Shown here piece after piece: positions 15,101-26,900 of a stretch of DNA of 64,000 bases. A program made the translations under genes and the position numbers. How positions within the stretch are numbered: position 1 is the first letter of the stretch; the number at the start of each line of letters is the position of its first letter. Source of the DNA: Nematostella vectensis (lineage: Eukaryota; Cnidaria; Anthozoa; Actiniaria; Edwardsiidae); assembly GCF_932526225.1 (NCBI RefSeq), contig NC_064042.1, positions 124,001-188,000 of the forward strand, given 5' to 3'. A model generated the notes under the pieces. It saw only the letters and a program-made list of their open reading frames with translations. It searched no databases and was not told the origin of the DNA.

Positions 15101-17578
15101 TGGTGGTGGCTGTGTTGATGATGATGGTTATTATAATGATGATGATGGTGGTGGCTGTGGTGATGATGAAGGTTATTATAATGATGATGATGATGGTGGT
15201 GGCTGTGGTGATGATAAAGGTTATTATAATGATGATGATGGTGGTGGCCGTGGTGATGATGAAGGTTATTATAATGATGATGATGGTGGTGGATGTGGTG
15301 ATGATGAAGGTTATTATAATGATGATGATGGTGGTGGCCGTGGTGATGATGAAGGGATGAAGGTTATTATAATGATGATGATGATGGTGGTGGCTGTGGT
15401 GATGATGAAGGTTATTATAATGATGATGATGATGGTGGATGTGGTGATGATGAAGGTTATTATAATGATGATGATGATGATGGTGGTGGATGTGGTGATG
15501 ATGAAGGTTATTATAATGATGATGATGGTGTAGGATGTGGTGATGATGAAGGTTATTATAATGATGATGATGATGATGGTTTTGGCCGTGGTGATGATGA
15601 AGGTTATTATAATGATGATGATGGTGGTGGATGTGGTAATGATGAAGGTAATTATAATGATGATGATGGTGGTGGATGTGGTGATGAAGAAGGTTATTAT
15701 AATGATGATGATGGTGGTGGCCGTGGTGATGATGGTTATTATAATGATGGTGGTGGATGTGGTGATGATGATGATGGTGGCCGTGGTGATGACGAAGGTT
15801 ATTATAATGATGATGATGGTGGTGGCCGTGGTGATGATGAAGGTTATTATAATGGTGATGATGGTGGTGGATGTGGTGACGATGAAGGTTATTATAATGA
15901 TGATGATGATGGTGGTGGATGTGGTGATGATGAAGGTTATTATAATGATGATGATGATGATGGTGGCTGTGGTGATGAAGGTTATTATAATGATGATGGT
16001 GGATGTGGTGATACTGAAGAGTATTAATATAATGATGATGATAGTGGATGTGGTGATGATGATGGTGGATGTGGTGATGATGATGGTTATTATAATGATG
16101 ATGGTGGTGATGATGGTTATTATAATGATGATGATGATGATGGTGGCTGTGGTGATGATGAAGGTTATTATAATGATGATGATGATGGTGGATGTGGTGA
16201 TGATGATGGTTATTATAATGGTGATGATGGTGGTGGCCGTGGTGATGATGGTTATAATAATGATGATGATGGTGGTGGCTGTGGTGATGATGAAGGTTAT
16301 TATAATGATGATGATGATGGTGGTGGCTGTGGTGATGATGAAGGTTATTATAATGTTGATGATGATGGTGGCCGTGGTGATGATGATGTTTATTATAATG
16401 ATGATAATGGTGGTGGCCGTGGTGATGATGAAGGTTATTATAATGATTATGATGGTGGTGGATGTGGTGATGATGAAGGTTATTATAATGATGATGATGA
16501 TGGTGGCTGTGGTGATGCTGAAGGTTATTATTATGATGATGATGATTGTGGCCGTGGTAATGATGATGGTTATTATAATGATGATGATGATGGTGGCTGT
16601 GGTGATGCTGAAGGTTATGGTGATTGTGATGACTAACAGGGAGGTGATGATGTAGTTGCTAGCTGATGTGATGATGATGATGGTGATGATTAAAAGGGTG
16701 GTGGTGGTGATGGTAGTGGTGAGGTTGATAATTATGATGATGATGGAGTTGCTGGTTGATGTGATGGCGGTGGTGATTATGATGGTAGTGAAGATTATGT
16801 TGATGGTTACGATAGAGTTAATGTTGATGGTGGTTACGATTATGAAAATATTGATAATAGTATTGATGATGATAACAATTTTGAAGCTTGTTCTACTACA
16901 CCTCCAGGATGATGACGATGATTTATTTACGGTTAAGAAAGTCGAGCGGAAGCCGCGAAAAGTAAACAAGCCACTTGGTGATGACGACTTGTTTGGTGAC
17001 TCGGGCGACATCTTTGCTGATGTTCCCAGCAAACCAAAGGAAAAGAAGAAAAAGAAACCAGCGGCAGCATCGGCCAGTGAAGGTATGGTGTCCAAAATAC
17101 ACAGGCCTAAACACTGATAATCTATTGTAACCCAATCGCGCACGGCTAAACTATGTCCAAGATACACAGGTCTAAACACTTATTATCTATTGTAACCCAA
17201 TCGCGCACGGCTAAACTATGTCCAAGATACACAGGTCTAAACACTGATAATCTACTGTAATCAAGCGGCGCACGGCTAAACGGTGTCCAAGATACACAGG
17301 TCTAAACACTGATATTTTGTCGACATCATCAGCTTCTGACTACAAAGCTGGAGACTCTGGTACCCAGGCTACCACAATTTAGAAATGGCTTTCTTCTAAC
17401 CGGATACTTATATTTTTACTTAGACTCCATTTTTGATGAAAAACCTACCTCCGACAAGACGACTAAAAAGACTAAAGCCAAAAAAAAACCCGAGAAGAAA
17501 CCGGCGAAAACCACATCCATATTCGACGAGGACGCTCCAAACATATTCGACGATCCACTTAACGCTACATCTAAATGA
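168..17578 (+). CDS. WASHC2: WASH complex subunit 2 (FAM21) C-terminal region, 15 exons, 5' end outside window
   Basis: Exons: 168-332, 522-643, 958-1008, 1100-1356, 8879-8918, 9141-9254, 9722-9817, 10171-10480, 10816-11226, 11499-11566, 11730-11888, 11953-12078, 13632-14552, 16908-17082, 17424-17578. All have GT-AG borders and matching phases, giving about 1,055 residues in the window. The protein is a low-complexity acidic/Lys/Pro tail with many Leu-Phe-acidic repeats (LFDDD, DLFGG, VSMFGGVDLFG). In the family these bind retromer (VPS35) and recruit the WASH actin-nucleating complex to endosomes. Exon 12 has the conserved LAFNPAMLQPGGAP segment, exon 13 the RRRPPTRNARR basic motif, and the last exon ends in NIFDDPLNA, as in vertebrate FAM21. 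The globular N-terminal head that binds WASH must lie to the left. Family assignment rests on remembered sequence; exon borders are my own reading. Confidence 0.9.
1488..2836. repeat. 24-bp satellite, left block
   Basis: About 56 head-to-tail copies of a 24-bp unit containing ACATCAGGGCCACTAGTAGC, in the intron after WASHC2 exon 4. Variation is mostly a G/A switch (GTAGC or GTAAC) and an occasional TCCATC. Because 24 is divisible by three and no frame meets a stop, very long spurious reading frames run on both strands. Confidence 0.97.
2837..4799. mobile_element. Non-autonomous foldback DNA transposon inserted in the 24-bp satellite
   Basis: A 1,963-bp element with termini CAGTACCGCTC and GAGCGGTACTG, flanked by a TA duplication (2835-2836 and 4800-4801). 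Within about 110 bp of each end lie clusters of TTCGCGAA palindromes, the best copies being TGTTCGCGAACA: six on the left, five plus one degenerate on the right. Inside, the left half (about 3010-3700) has five direct copies of a unit of about 130 bp, and the right half (about 3730-4330) has five copies of a related unit of about 116 bp in the opposite orientation. The whole could fold into one large hairpin. No transposase-like ORF is present. A TA target fits Tc1/mariner-type mobilisation, but that family assignment is inference. Confidence 0.85.
4800..8470. repeat. 24-bp satellite, right block
   Basis: About 153 further copies of the same unit in the same orientation, so both blocks were one array before the transposon landed. 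The order of G and A variants is not random: strings of variants recur, and near the right end a block of about 12 units containing the TCCATC variant is repeated twice (around 7980 and 8270), showing higher-order duplication. Confidence 0.97.
8471..8878. other. Remainder of WASHC2 intron 4
   Basis: Unique AT-rich intron sequence between the satellite and the 3' splice site at 8878. I see no gene or repeat in it. Confidence 0.6.
9284..9721 (+). repeat. About 32-bp minisatellite ending on the WASHC2 exon-7 acceptor
   Basis: About a dozen copies of a unit containing CGTAAGTAGTCTTCTTGTCT, several followed by CGTATTATCAG. The array runs directly into the 3' splice site CTTGTCTCGTCAG used by exon 9722-9817. 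Many units have both a GTAAGT and a pyrimidine tract plus CAG, so they read like short GT...AG segments. Confidence 0.85.
12365..13181. repeat. 20-bp minisatellite in WASHC2 intron 12
   Basis: About 40 copies of units such as ATAAGAACAGTAGACAAGAC and ATAACAACATAAGACAAGAC. The minus strand reads as Cys/Leu/Val-rich frames that look membrane-like but are products of the repeat. Confidence 0.93.
14566..16880. repeat. GAT-rich imperfect minisatellite filling WASHC2 intron 13
   Basis: About 50 imperfect units of roughly 39-48 bp (GATGATGAAGGTTATTATAA plus GATGATGATGGTGGTGG) fill almost the whole intron between exons 13632-14552 and 16908-17082. The flanking exons also end and begin in GAT-rich acidic codons, so the array may have grown from such sequence. 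Confidence 0.92.
17083..17312 (+). repeat. About 65-bp tandem repeat starting at the WASHC2 exon-14 donor
   Basis: Three and a half copies, beginning directly with the intron sequence GTATGGTGTCCAAAATACAC. Later copies read CTATGTCCAAGATACAC and have lost the GT. Confidence 0.8.
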
Positions 17579-17581
17579 TAT

Positions 17582-17587
17582 AATAAA
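17582..17587 (+). terminator. Poly(A) signal of WASHC2
   Basis: AATAAA begins only four bases after the TGA stop of the last WASHC2 exon, implying a very short 3' UTR. Confidence 0.6.
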
Positions 17588-17599
17588 GAACCTTGTGAT

Positions 17600-17960
17600 C
17601 TTAACCGGAAGTGAAAAAAACAAGAAATGCCATGTACTGATGGACTTTCCTATCCCGACCGGATGTCAAGAGCATCAATAGATGCCAGCATACAGACGAC
17701 CCTGTTATTCCGACCGGAAATATGGAACGTACGGAAAAGTATGTGAAGTTTAAAAGAACACTACTCTGTAATGTCGACCGGAAGTGAAGAGCGTGATGTA
17801 TATACAAAGGACTCTACTTTGTCGACTGGAAGTGAAGAGCGCGTCAGATAGTGTAAAAAAGTGGACTCTATACTTTGTTGACCAGAAGTGAAACGCTTGA
17901 TGTATAGAATAAAGAGGAGGACTCTACTAGGTCGACCAAAAGTGAAAGGCACGGAAGATG
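17600..17960. repeat. Degenerate repeat around GTCGACCGGAAGTGAAGAGC
   Basis: Seven or so diverged copies of a CGACCGGAAGTGAAGAG core at roughly 60-bp spacing downstream of WASHC2. No coding signal. Confidence 0.6.
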
Positions 17961-18285
17961 GTCGTATCGTAGAAGGTAGGCTTTGGTTAGGTATAGGTAA
18001 TTATCGCGTCTTTCATAAGGGAGAATGACATACAGAGTAAACTGATACAGCCTAAGCTAAACCGCTTTCGATACACCCATTTTTGTTGGATAGAGAAATT
18101 ACAGGGTGTGAAAGAAAGTGGAGGTAGCGGGTATGTTGGGTGTTGTTTAATAAATATCTCACAACTTGCGTTTTTCAGGAGAAAAGGATCGGGAGTTAGG
18201 CTTCAAAAATAGCGCGAGCTCCCTCTTACTTGGTGTTTTAAGCAAGGTTATACGGTCAGGAGGGAGTACAGGCGGCCGCGTTGCA

Positions 18286-18784
18286 ATGGCTTATACTGAC
18301 AGGAAGGGGGGGAGGGTGGGGCTCGCCTACCTCTTAGCCACGCTACGAACAAAATACTGACAGGAAAAGGGGGAGGGTAGGGCTCGCCTACCTCTTAGCC
18401 ACGCTACGAACAAAATACTGACAGGAAGGGGGGGGGGGGGGAGGTGGGGCTCGCCTACCTCTTAGCCACGCTACGAACAAAATACTGACAGGAAAAGGGG
18501 GAGGGTGGGGCTCGCCTACCTCTTAGCCACGCTACGAACAAAATACTGACAGGAAAAGGGGGAGGGTGGGGCTCGCCTACCTCTTAGCCACGCTACGAAC
18601 AAAATACTGACAGGAAGGGGGGGAGGTGGGGCTCGCCTACCTCTTAGCCACGCTACGAACAAAATACTGACAGGAAGGGGGGGAGGGTGGGGCTCGCCTA
18701 CCTCTTAACCACGCTACGAACAAAATACTGACAGGAAGGGGGGGAGGTGGGACTCGCCTACCTCTTAGCCACGCTACGAACAAA
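18286..18784. repeat. About 60-bp G-rich tandem repeat
   Basis: Eight copies of a unit with GGGGCTCGCCTACCTCTTAG and a variable poly-G tract (7-18 G). The variable G-run is the main difference between copies. Confidence 0.9.
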
Positions 18785-21700
18785 CTATCTTGAGAAACTT
18801 TTGTTCAATTTCTTTTCTGAGGTAAAAACTCAGGAAGCAGGATTGAACCAAGCTTGTATGCGGCGCTCTGGTTCCATGTGTGATTTCTAGTGTTTTGACC
18901 TTTCCTTATCAAGTGCGGTTTGAATTCGATAAAAAATGATAAAAATCGAGAGAGAAAAGTAATTAAAATTGCTATATGCATGCACTGCGAATCGCTGTAA
19001 CATATCACCAATTTGTAAATGATCACTCAATGACTGTAATAAAGTACATTTTTATAAGTGTTTGCAGTGGGTCGAGTGGAACCCGTCCCTTCTATCAAAG
19101 AAACAAGTGTCGCAATGTGCATGCTTCGAGACCCAGCGGCATTTGCCGGCGCTCCCTAAGGTCTACCGCAGAAAAGTGTTTTGTGCGGCGGCTGAACGGG
19201 AAAGCGCTGGATCTCTGAGCATGCGCATTGTCGTTAGAACCGCCGGAGCTTGTGACCACACAGACGCGAGTTAGTTCGCAAGTCATTGCGCTCGTATGTT
19301 ATTACTAATTATTGTCTTTACGTTGTAACTAATCTCTATGAAAGAGCCATGCTCGACGGCCCAGAGCGCTCTGAAAGTAACTAGAAGCGTCTACAAATAC
19401 CGCTGTGTGTCCGAACAAGACGGAAGGAACAATAACAAAATACTTTTAAAAACTTAAAACTATTTACCAAAACCTTCAATCGCATGAGAAAACCAACTTG
19501 TGCGTGACAATTTTCGTGTAGCAAAGTTTCTCTGGTACCTGCAGAGGATTAGATAGATGAGGAAACCTCAAAAGCCATGGCTCTCTGGGGTCTCTGGTGG
19601 GGGTCTCTGGGTGTTCGTGCGTTCCGTGCGTGATTCCCGTAAATCCCTAAAGATGAGCCCAGCGAGACACCCGCCATGCTGTCGACACGCGGAAAACCCA
19701 TGACATCGGCAAGATAACCAGATAACCGCCTCTTTCTCGCGCTTGTAGCCTCGCTTGTTGCAGGAGGGGGCCCCCGGGAGGGTGCACTTGTGGCAGAGTA
19801 ATGAAGTACCTCGCACTTATCACTTCTGTACTGCGCTGTTTCCCCCCTTTTCAACCTCTTTATAGAGTCAACGTGTGCCAGCGAGTTTCCTGTTCTCGTG
19901 TGAAAACTAAATTCTGGTCAGAGAAATCTGGAGTCGCCACCCTAACGCGATGAGAGATAGATGATGAACACTAAGAGATTGTTTTTCATCCTGTCCTGCG
20001 CCAAAATCGCGGGCGCAGCTTCCAAAAGCCGTACACCGAGGTTAGGAGCACATTCTTGTGCGAAAATAACTTTAGAAAATCTTTGAGCAGGAATGTTGAC
20101 TTTTCTCACTGCTCGTGAGACACCGGGTAAGGTCAATTGCCGGTCCCAGCGATAAATATAATTTGATAACAACCCGAAGGCCCTGAGCTAATTGAGGAAT
20201 TGTTGATAAGTATCGTTTTAACCTTAACAACTACACAAACAAACAAATCAGCAAAGAAAACACAACTATTAGAGGGGAGTAGAAACTGGAATATTCCGAA
20301 CCGGGGAGAGTTCGGAGTTCATATTTCAGTTAGACAACACATTTTTCTTCTCGTCGACTTTGACGAGGATATGCTATAAAAACTTGCATAAACTTATTTC
20401 GAGCTACCTTTCTGCGGTTAAAATCAGGGAGACTCTTTTTGCTTTTTATCTGCAGCTTGCTAAAGTCAATGCTCTTAAGAGCGCATTGATAGAGTAATCT
20501 CATTTAATCCATGGAAAGCATGCTTCGTTTTGTGTTGTGTGGTTTTTGGTGCGAGCGATGCTGGCGAAACTCTTATCAGAGGTAAACCATAAGTGTAAAA
20601 TATTTCTCAGAAATAATAAAATGTTTATTTTAATATGAAAATACTTGACGGCATTTCCTTTTGTAACTCAAGATCGACACAAGCTTATTAGAAAGGTTTC
20701 TGGTTCGGGTTGGCTTCAATAGATACCCTGGAGGTAGACATGCATCGACGTTGCAAAAAACAAAAAAAACAAAACACATGCGCGAACCGGCAAGTTTTAC
20801 GGACGGTATGAAAAACACACCCACTTCAGTGTACTCGGAAACTCCTGAATGAATAATGCTAGAGTGGATAACAGTTGAACCCCGACAAATCAACCCCCAC
20901 CACCAAGGGAGATCCAAAGAAGTTTGAGTTATTGAGGTTAGAAATACAGGAAAGTCATTGGCGGGATGGCGTACTGGTGTTCTCGGTATTCAACTATATG
21001 CTGCTAGATTTTTTCTTGGGTCTGTTTTGTGTCTTAGGAGTTGTTAATCTTATCTCAGAGGCCCCGAAGAGGGCCTGTAGAGTGCTTTCAACTTCACACT
21101 TCAATATGTGCGGGAACATGAGTGTGCGCTCTTTCTCAGGGATGCAATTTCAAGCAAAAGGTATCAATATTGAACTCTAAAATCTTGCGCGTAAAATTCC
21201 CGAGTTTCCAGAAGAGGGGAAGTAATACCCTTATCGCCCGAAAGGTCAGACTTGAATGCAAAGATGATGATAACGCTTTCTAGGAAATGATAATTTCAAT
21301 TTGAATCAGCGATTTTACGATCACTAACCCTTGGCAGGAAACAGTCTGTCATCGCGAACCGGAAATGAAGAGAAAGCCGGAAACAGGAATGTTTATACCA
21401 CCATACCAGAGTTGTGACGGGGCAAGCGACCGTAAATATAACGTAGAATTCGCAATTAAATGCTAGTATACGCCTTTCTATATTAAGAGATTATATATTT
21501 TACTCTCCTCTTGTGGTTTAATGACGGGTACTCGGGAAAGTTTCGTTGTTATAACTTGTACAGGTTTTTGCTCGTATTTTGTTTGTTTTCTTCACCGTTT
21601 GCTTTGCCATACAAAAGAAAGGGCTCTTATTATATAAAGAAAATATTTTTTACCACTTTATTTTAAAGCTAACATGACAGAAAAAGCTAAAGAATGTTTT

Positions 21701-22130
21701 TTTGGTTAAGACTATCAAAATAAAATTAGTAGTTTTTGGCGTGTAGTACTGCATGTCCGGCGCTAAACTTTTGGTGCTGAACGGAAAAAATTTTAAAAAA
21801 ATTACACATGTCAGATGTAAATTATTGGGAAACAAATACACTCCAAACGCAAATGAAGTAGAAAAGCAATTTTAGCCACCAAAATAGCACCGGAGCGTAA
21901 TCGCTTGGTTCTTTTACATGTCCATTTATATTGACGCGCGGATTATTTTAATTCCACCCAAATTAAAATACTGACCGTGTTAAATACAGAACAAGGGGCT
22001 AATGCAAACAACACAGGAAAGTGAATAATTTATCCCCGAATTAGTCTGTAGAAGGAAGGAAGGTTACGAAGCTTGTCAGATCGTTGCTTTTACCTCTCGA
22101 AAAATGTTCATCTTGAAATTCCATACATAC
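18785..22130. other. Intergenic, no recognised gene
   Basis: Only short non-conserved reading frames on either strand. GC is locally higher around 19060-19850. No RNA gene, satellite or recognisable protein was found. Confidence 0.5.
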
Positions 22131-22302
22131 CGTAATACTAGTGTTATTCCCTTAGGGAATACTAAAGTACAAACAACTTTGGCGTCGAATTCCATGTTAT
22201 TATAAAGTACATCAAAGTGAATTGCTTCTAAAAAGACCACTCGATCCCCGTAGAATTGCGCATAGGAAGATTCAGAGAACGTTAAACCCCCCATATAGCG
22301 AT
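22131..22302 (-). CDS. Possible orphan exon, unknown product
   Basis: A 172-bp open segment on the minus strand lies between an acceptor (TTGTGTCGACAG) and a strong donor (TTACG|GTATGT). It would encode about 56 residues, including YMGGLTFSESSYAQFYGD and FDAKVVCTLVFPKG. Its composition is protein-like and not a repeat product. I do not recognise the family and found no partner exons, so this could be chance. Confidence 0.25.
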
Positions 22303-22733
22303 CTGTCGACACAAGGTAGAGTTTGACTGCCGGTAACTTTAGGTAATTTTATCCCACGGGCCACAACGATAGAAATCACAAAATCCGCACTCGGTTTATA
22401 CCCTTTGTTTATTGTACTCTTGTGTAAAATTTTATCTCAAAAAGCCCTGTACCGGGCTTGAAAAAAACAACATACAAACAACTATACAATATATATGTTC
22501 AACTATTTTACAAGCCTTCATGTAATGTCTTCTATACCGAAGAAAATAAAGATAACCAAACGATATGCTTTACAATCTCAATTTTTTTTCTCGTAAAATT
22601 ATTCGTCTTGTCAAGCGACATACTTTGGGAAGTGTAATATACACAACGTTTGTGCAATAAAAACTTACTGTTATTCACAATTTTAACTTCATATTTTGCT
22701 ACAGAAATAATGCTATATAGTTACATAAACATA

Positions 22734-23947
22734 TTATAACTCTACCGAACTTTCTGATCCTCGACTTCGCTTCCTTGGTAGTTTCCGCGGGCCTTGTGGT
22801 TTCATTTCTTCCTTTCTCTTGTCGCTATTCGAAGGCGACGTAACCAATAAAAACTCGAGGTAAGGCTGAGAAAGAATGATGGCCGCTTGGATGGAGAGAA
22901 CCCTTTCTTGGTTTTTCACTCCATCAAATGTGTCCCAATACACACTATGTTCCCACAGATGTTTAGTAAAGCACACTTTGCTTTTATATAGTTTACCTGA
23001 AATAATAATAGACGGAGAATAAATACATGTTCGCTCCCACCGCAACCAGTCTGGTCATATAAATACACACATAAAAATCTAAAAATACTATTAAAATGTT
23101 TGCAAGCTTTAAACTTTTATACGAAATCCGTAAGTATTGAATTCATATTTTGCATTCTTATTTAAAACGCGTGGGATATGGTTTAAACTAGATATGAAAC
23201 GAATAAAAAATTGTATTGAGCGATTGGAACACGCGGTATGCCACTCACATGACTTCAATGAGCAAACGGGGAAAAAATAAATAAAAAAATTCACAAATTC
23301 AACACCGCTGACGAGAAGCCGGATTTTTAACAGATACACAGTACCCAAATTATTAGCCAAACAAAAAAAATTCTTCTGCGCAATAACTTGGAAAATTTTC
23401 AAAAATAGATAAGTCAATTGTAGGTATTTGTTTGTGCAGCTAAATCCGTTCGCCGCGCGTAAAATTCTAAAATAATTTTCAAAAATTATAATCATCGTGT
23501 CTGTTAGATATTTTATGCGCTCACAGTGTTAAATTAGGAAAACAAAGTTATAAAATGTCGGTATTAAAAGCTATCGGGCTTTGAAATTATTTTTTTCTGC
23601 GTTTTTGATCCGCGCTGTTTTAAGTTTACGACTCCCGATGTAAACAATGCTTTCGTAGTAAAAATGAATGGCTACCGATCAAAACTACAAGCAAGACATA
23701 AACATACGCCGGGAATGCGTCTCAAAATAGTACGAAACTCGAGAATAATTCACTCACCACAGATACAGCAGTTTATATCGGTGCCGGCTATAGAATCATA
23801 TTCTTTTAAGACTTCGATTACGCCTTGTAGTTCGAGAGTACGAGAACATGGGGTTGTTGTCGTCGGTGGCCAGGCCGTGATCCGGGCTTTTTTCCTTCCA
23901 ACTTCGCTATCAGAGTTTTCTCTGTGTCCTATTTCAAGTTCAGGCAT
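22734..23947 (-). CDS. Small C2H2 zinc-finger protein, 2 exons
   Basis: Exon 1 is 23758-23947 (ATG with A at -3) and exon 2 is 22734-22996; the donor is GTGAGT and the acceptor TTATTTCAG. Together they give 150 residues. Residues about 60-82 form one finger with classic C-x2-C-x12-H-x3-H spacing: NCCICG at the knuckle and KHLWEHSVYW at the histidine end. The N-terminus is acidic/Ser-rich, followed by a basic GRKKAR patch. The C-terminus is Lys/Arg-rich (KLPRKRS), which suggests nuclear location. The segment after the finger (QERVLSIQAAIILSQPY) looks helical and conserved. I recall similar single-finger HLWEH proteins in fungi, but have no gene name. Confidence 0.65.
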
Positions 23948-26900
23948 AATTTGGAAAAATGTTCGTTCATAGGATCTGTTGTTTTCGATGCAAAGGTTCT
24001 ACGATCTTGCTCTTTGTGGGTGGGTCGACGAAAAATTTTTTCTTCTCAGTCCACGAGGTAGCAAAAAAAAGATAATTTGCATTTTGACAACAACAACAGC
24101 GTAGCGCAGTCAGGCGTTGATTGGATGATTTGACAATGGGTATGACTTGAATGGCAACACTTTCCAGACCCAGGCTTTTGATTGGTTGGAGGATTTTACA
24201 TGTCATGTGATATGAACGGAATGAATGACTTTTTCGCGCCATCACGCATGACTGAATAGAATTGGCGCGTAAATACCGCCCGCGGAGCATCCTGGGAGCG
24301 ATCAAAACAAATGATAAGCGTTTGACGAAGAGGAAAAAATTCTTTGTCGCCGGTAAAAATAGGCCCTGACCTGTTGGAAATCCATTTAAGCGGAGTCACA
24401 TTTTCAGCACGTGAGCTGGGAGGATCGAAGCAATGATCACAATGTGTGCTTTTCATGAAAACTGCGCTGTGTATATATTTTCTTTGATAAAGTGATCTTA
24501 TTTTTTTAATTCATAAACCCTGTCAAGCACAATGATGTTGAAGTGGAAACAAAGCACAAAAGAAACTCACTCAAAAGCCTATATTTTTTGCACTTTTGAG
24601 CGAGAATAATCAACAGACATGATGATGTAATGTTCTAAGAATGTTTGATCGCTCATCGACAGCGGGTCTATAGCTCCATCGAAAGCAAAATAATATGTTT
24701 CAGTTTTTTAGGTGTTTTTTTATTTCCAGCTTGTGGCACCACGTGTCTGAAGAGCGAGAACAACTAAAATTTTTACGATCTCGGAAAGTGTTTTGACTGA
24801 CTTTGCGTTTGTTATATTTTCGGTGTTTTGAAATTTGAAGAAAATAATGGTCTGCCCCACTGGTCAGGCCTAAGTCACTGACGTTTTATAATTATTTGAA
24901 AAATCAACATCGAAATTCTGACAATGGCTTTAACTTCTGTGCTTTTCAACAAAATATGTTTAGGTGTGGTCTATTTTATCCGGAATACTTCTATTGGCCC
25001 ATTGCCATTATTATAAGAAACTGAGTGCAAACATATCTTGGATTCTTGTCAAATTCTCATAATGACAATCTGAAGAATTTGGACGGAAAAATCACTTTAA
25101 AATGTTGATTTACTCTTTCGGAATTACGTGTGACAAAAAAGACTTGTTAAAAATATCTCGCTCCGAAACTTCGACGGTTTTTAAAAGGTTTTGTGTTCCA
25201 AATATTTCTTATTTTGTAGCGTCTTGTTGCCTTTATATACCAGCGTTTAAAGGATTATAATATGAGAGAGCCGCTTTTTCCAATTGAGCTAGTTTTCATA
25301 TCTGATTTTCTTGGTCACACTATCGTTTATTCAATTTTGTTCATGAAGGGTAGCGTACTGTGTTGTACAAACCCCATTACCCATACTACCACTCGTGAAC
25401 CGGACATAATCATATACCTTTCCTTTAAAATAAAAAAAAAATCACGAGTGAAATTACGTATGAAGAGTATTTCACATTTTCCTTGAAGAAGGTATTTACA
25501 AACAGTTGTTTTGAACGTAACTCAAACACACGCTGCGCATTAGCATCGCACTTTCTTTTACTCCTAATAGAGGATTTTGGTTCCTTTGGCAGAAATGACA
25601 AAATGCACACATTTAGAAAGACGAGTTTAAGTGTCAGGGTATTATTTGGGGATCAAATCAATTTACCGGGAAAACAGCAGTCAGACAATACTGTCTTGCC
25701 GATATGTAAATGTAATGACTGGGTCGTGCAAGTGTTAGGAGAGTTGCGGTGGTTTGGCCTCCAGGAGGATAGCCGGGGAAAGGCCTTTGTTAAGTTTTGG
25801 TGCAGTGAATGAGTCACTGGATTTAGAATAAAAGTGAATGAGGTGAATAGAAGTCAACATTTTCCCTACATTTCCCCCGCATCTCCGGACTTGATTTTAA
25901 TCCCTTGAAACCTAGACGAGTCCTCACATGGTAGATGGAAATCACTAGAGGGAAAACAAGAAAAAACAGACACATGCGCTAATGTTCATAACGTACAGTC
26001 AAGGGCTAAGCAGGACTAGGAAATTACAAAGTCAAAATTACCGTCTCCCACCAGACGGACCAACATACAGGGCAAAAAGAGCGCCCGCGTACGCCACATG
26101 ATAAATTCCACACCCAAACGCTTATTTAGTTGTACTCCAATAAAGAAAAAGTTTAATCAAATGCAACTCGCTAAATATAGTAACGCGTTGTGTAGATAGC
26201 ATCTCGACGGCACACTTTAATGATTATATTTTTTAGTTAGACCCGGCGAGAACACGGACGCCAATGAAAGACTGTTCATTTCTAACTGACACCAGGAAAA
26301 ACCCATTTACCAATCTGTTATTGGCCTTGTTTATATGAATGATTTCCTTATCTGCGGAAGATTCACGCTTTTAAGATATTTAGATAAACATATATAAGCT
26401 AGGGAATTCCTTCGAATAGCTAAACAAAATTAGCAATCCTTCTTCTTATTGTGTTTTGTCCTGTTCAATGGGGTACATCTATCTGGATTACATGTTATTC
26501 AAAGGCGTTAGGGAACATACTGTACGTTTTGTATTATAGTAAATGTCCTATTATTCTAAATAAGGTTAACATCCATATGGTCTCTATTAATTATATTTCT
26601 ATGCTTTCAGTTCAAAATTCACACCCATGCTGAGTTCGTTGTAATAATGGACATTTAATTATTATTCGGCATTTGACTCACGATTTTCGCGTGGCGATAT
26701 TTAAGTCCCCCGCAACAGGTGTCAGGAAGACGAACTCACAGTTTGGGAGGGGCTTTGTCTGGTGGCAAACTTTGACATTAATTCACAATATCTCTGATCG
26801 TCTAGGCTGTCTGATTTCCTTTGTTATTAATTCGGTGAGTTAAATTTACTAATCGAACCGCAGAACGTGGACACGATTCACCTGGGACTAGCGTTAGAGG

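Noticed and set aside
15314-17179. 621-codon Ile/Thr-rich frame and Met/Val-rich frames opposite
   Set aside because: Translations of the GAT-rich intronic satellite; the minus frame even crosses a real WASHC2 exon.
24196-24456. 86-codon minus frame upstream of the zinc-finger gene
   Set aside because: No recognisable domain, no splice partner in phase, and likely lies in the promoter region.
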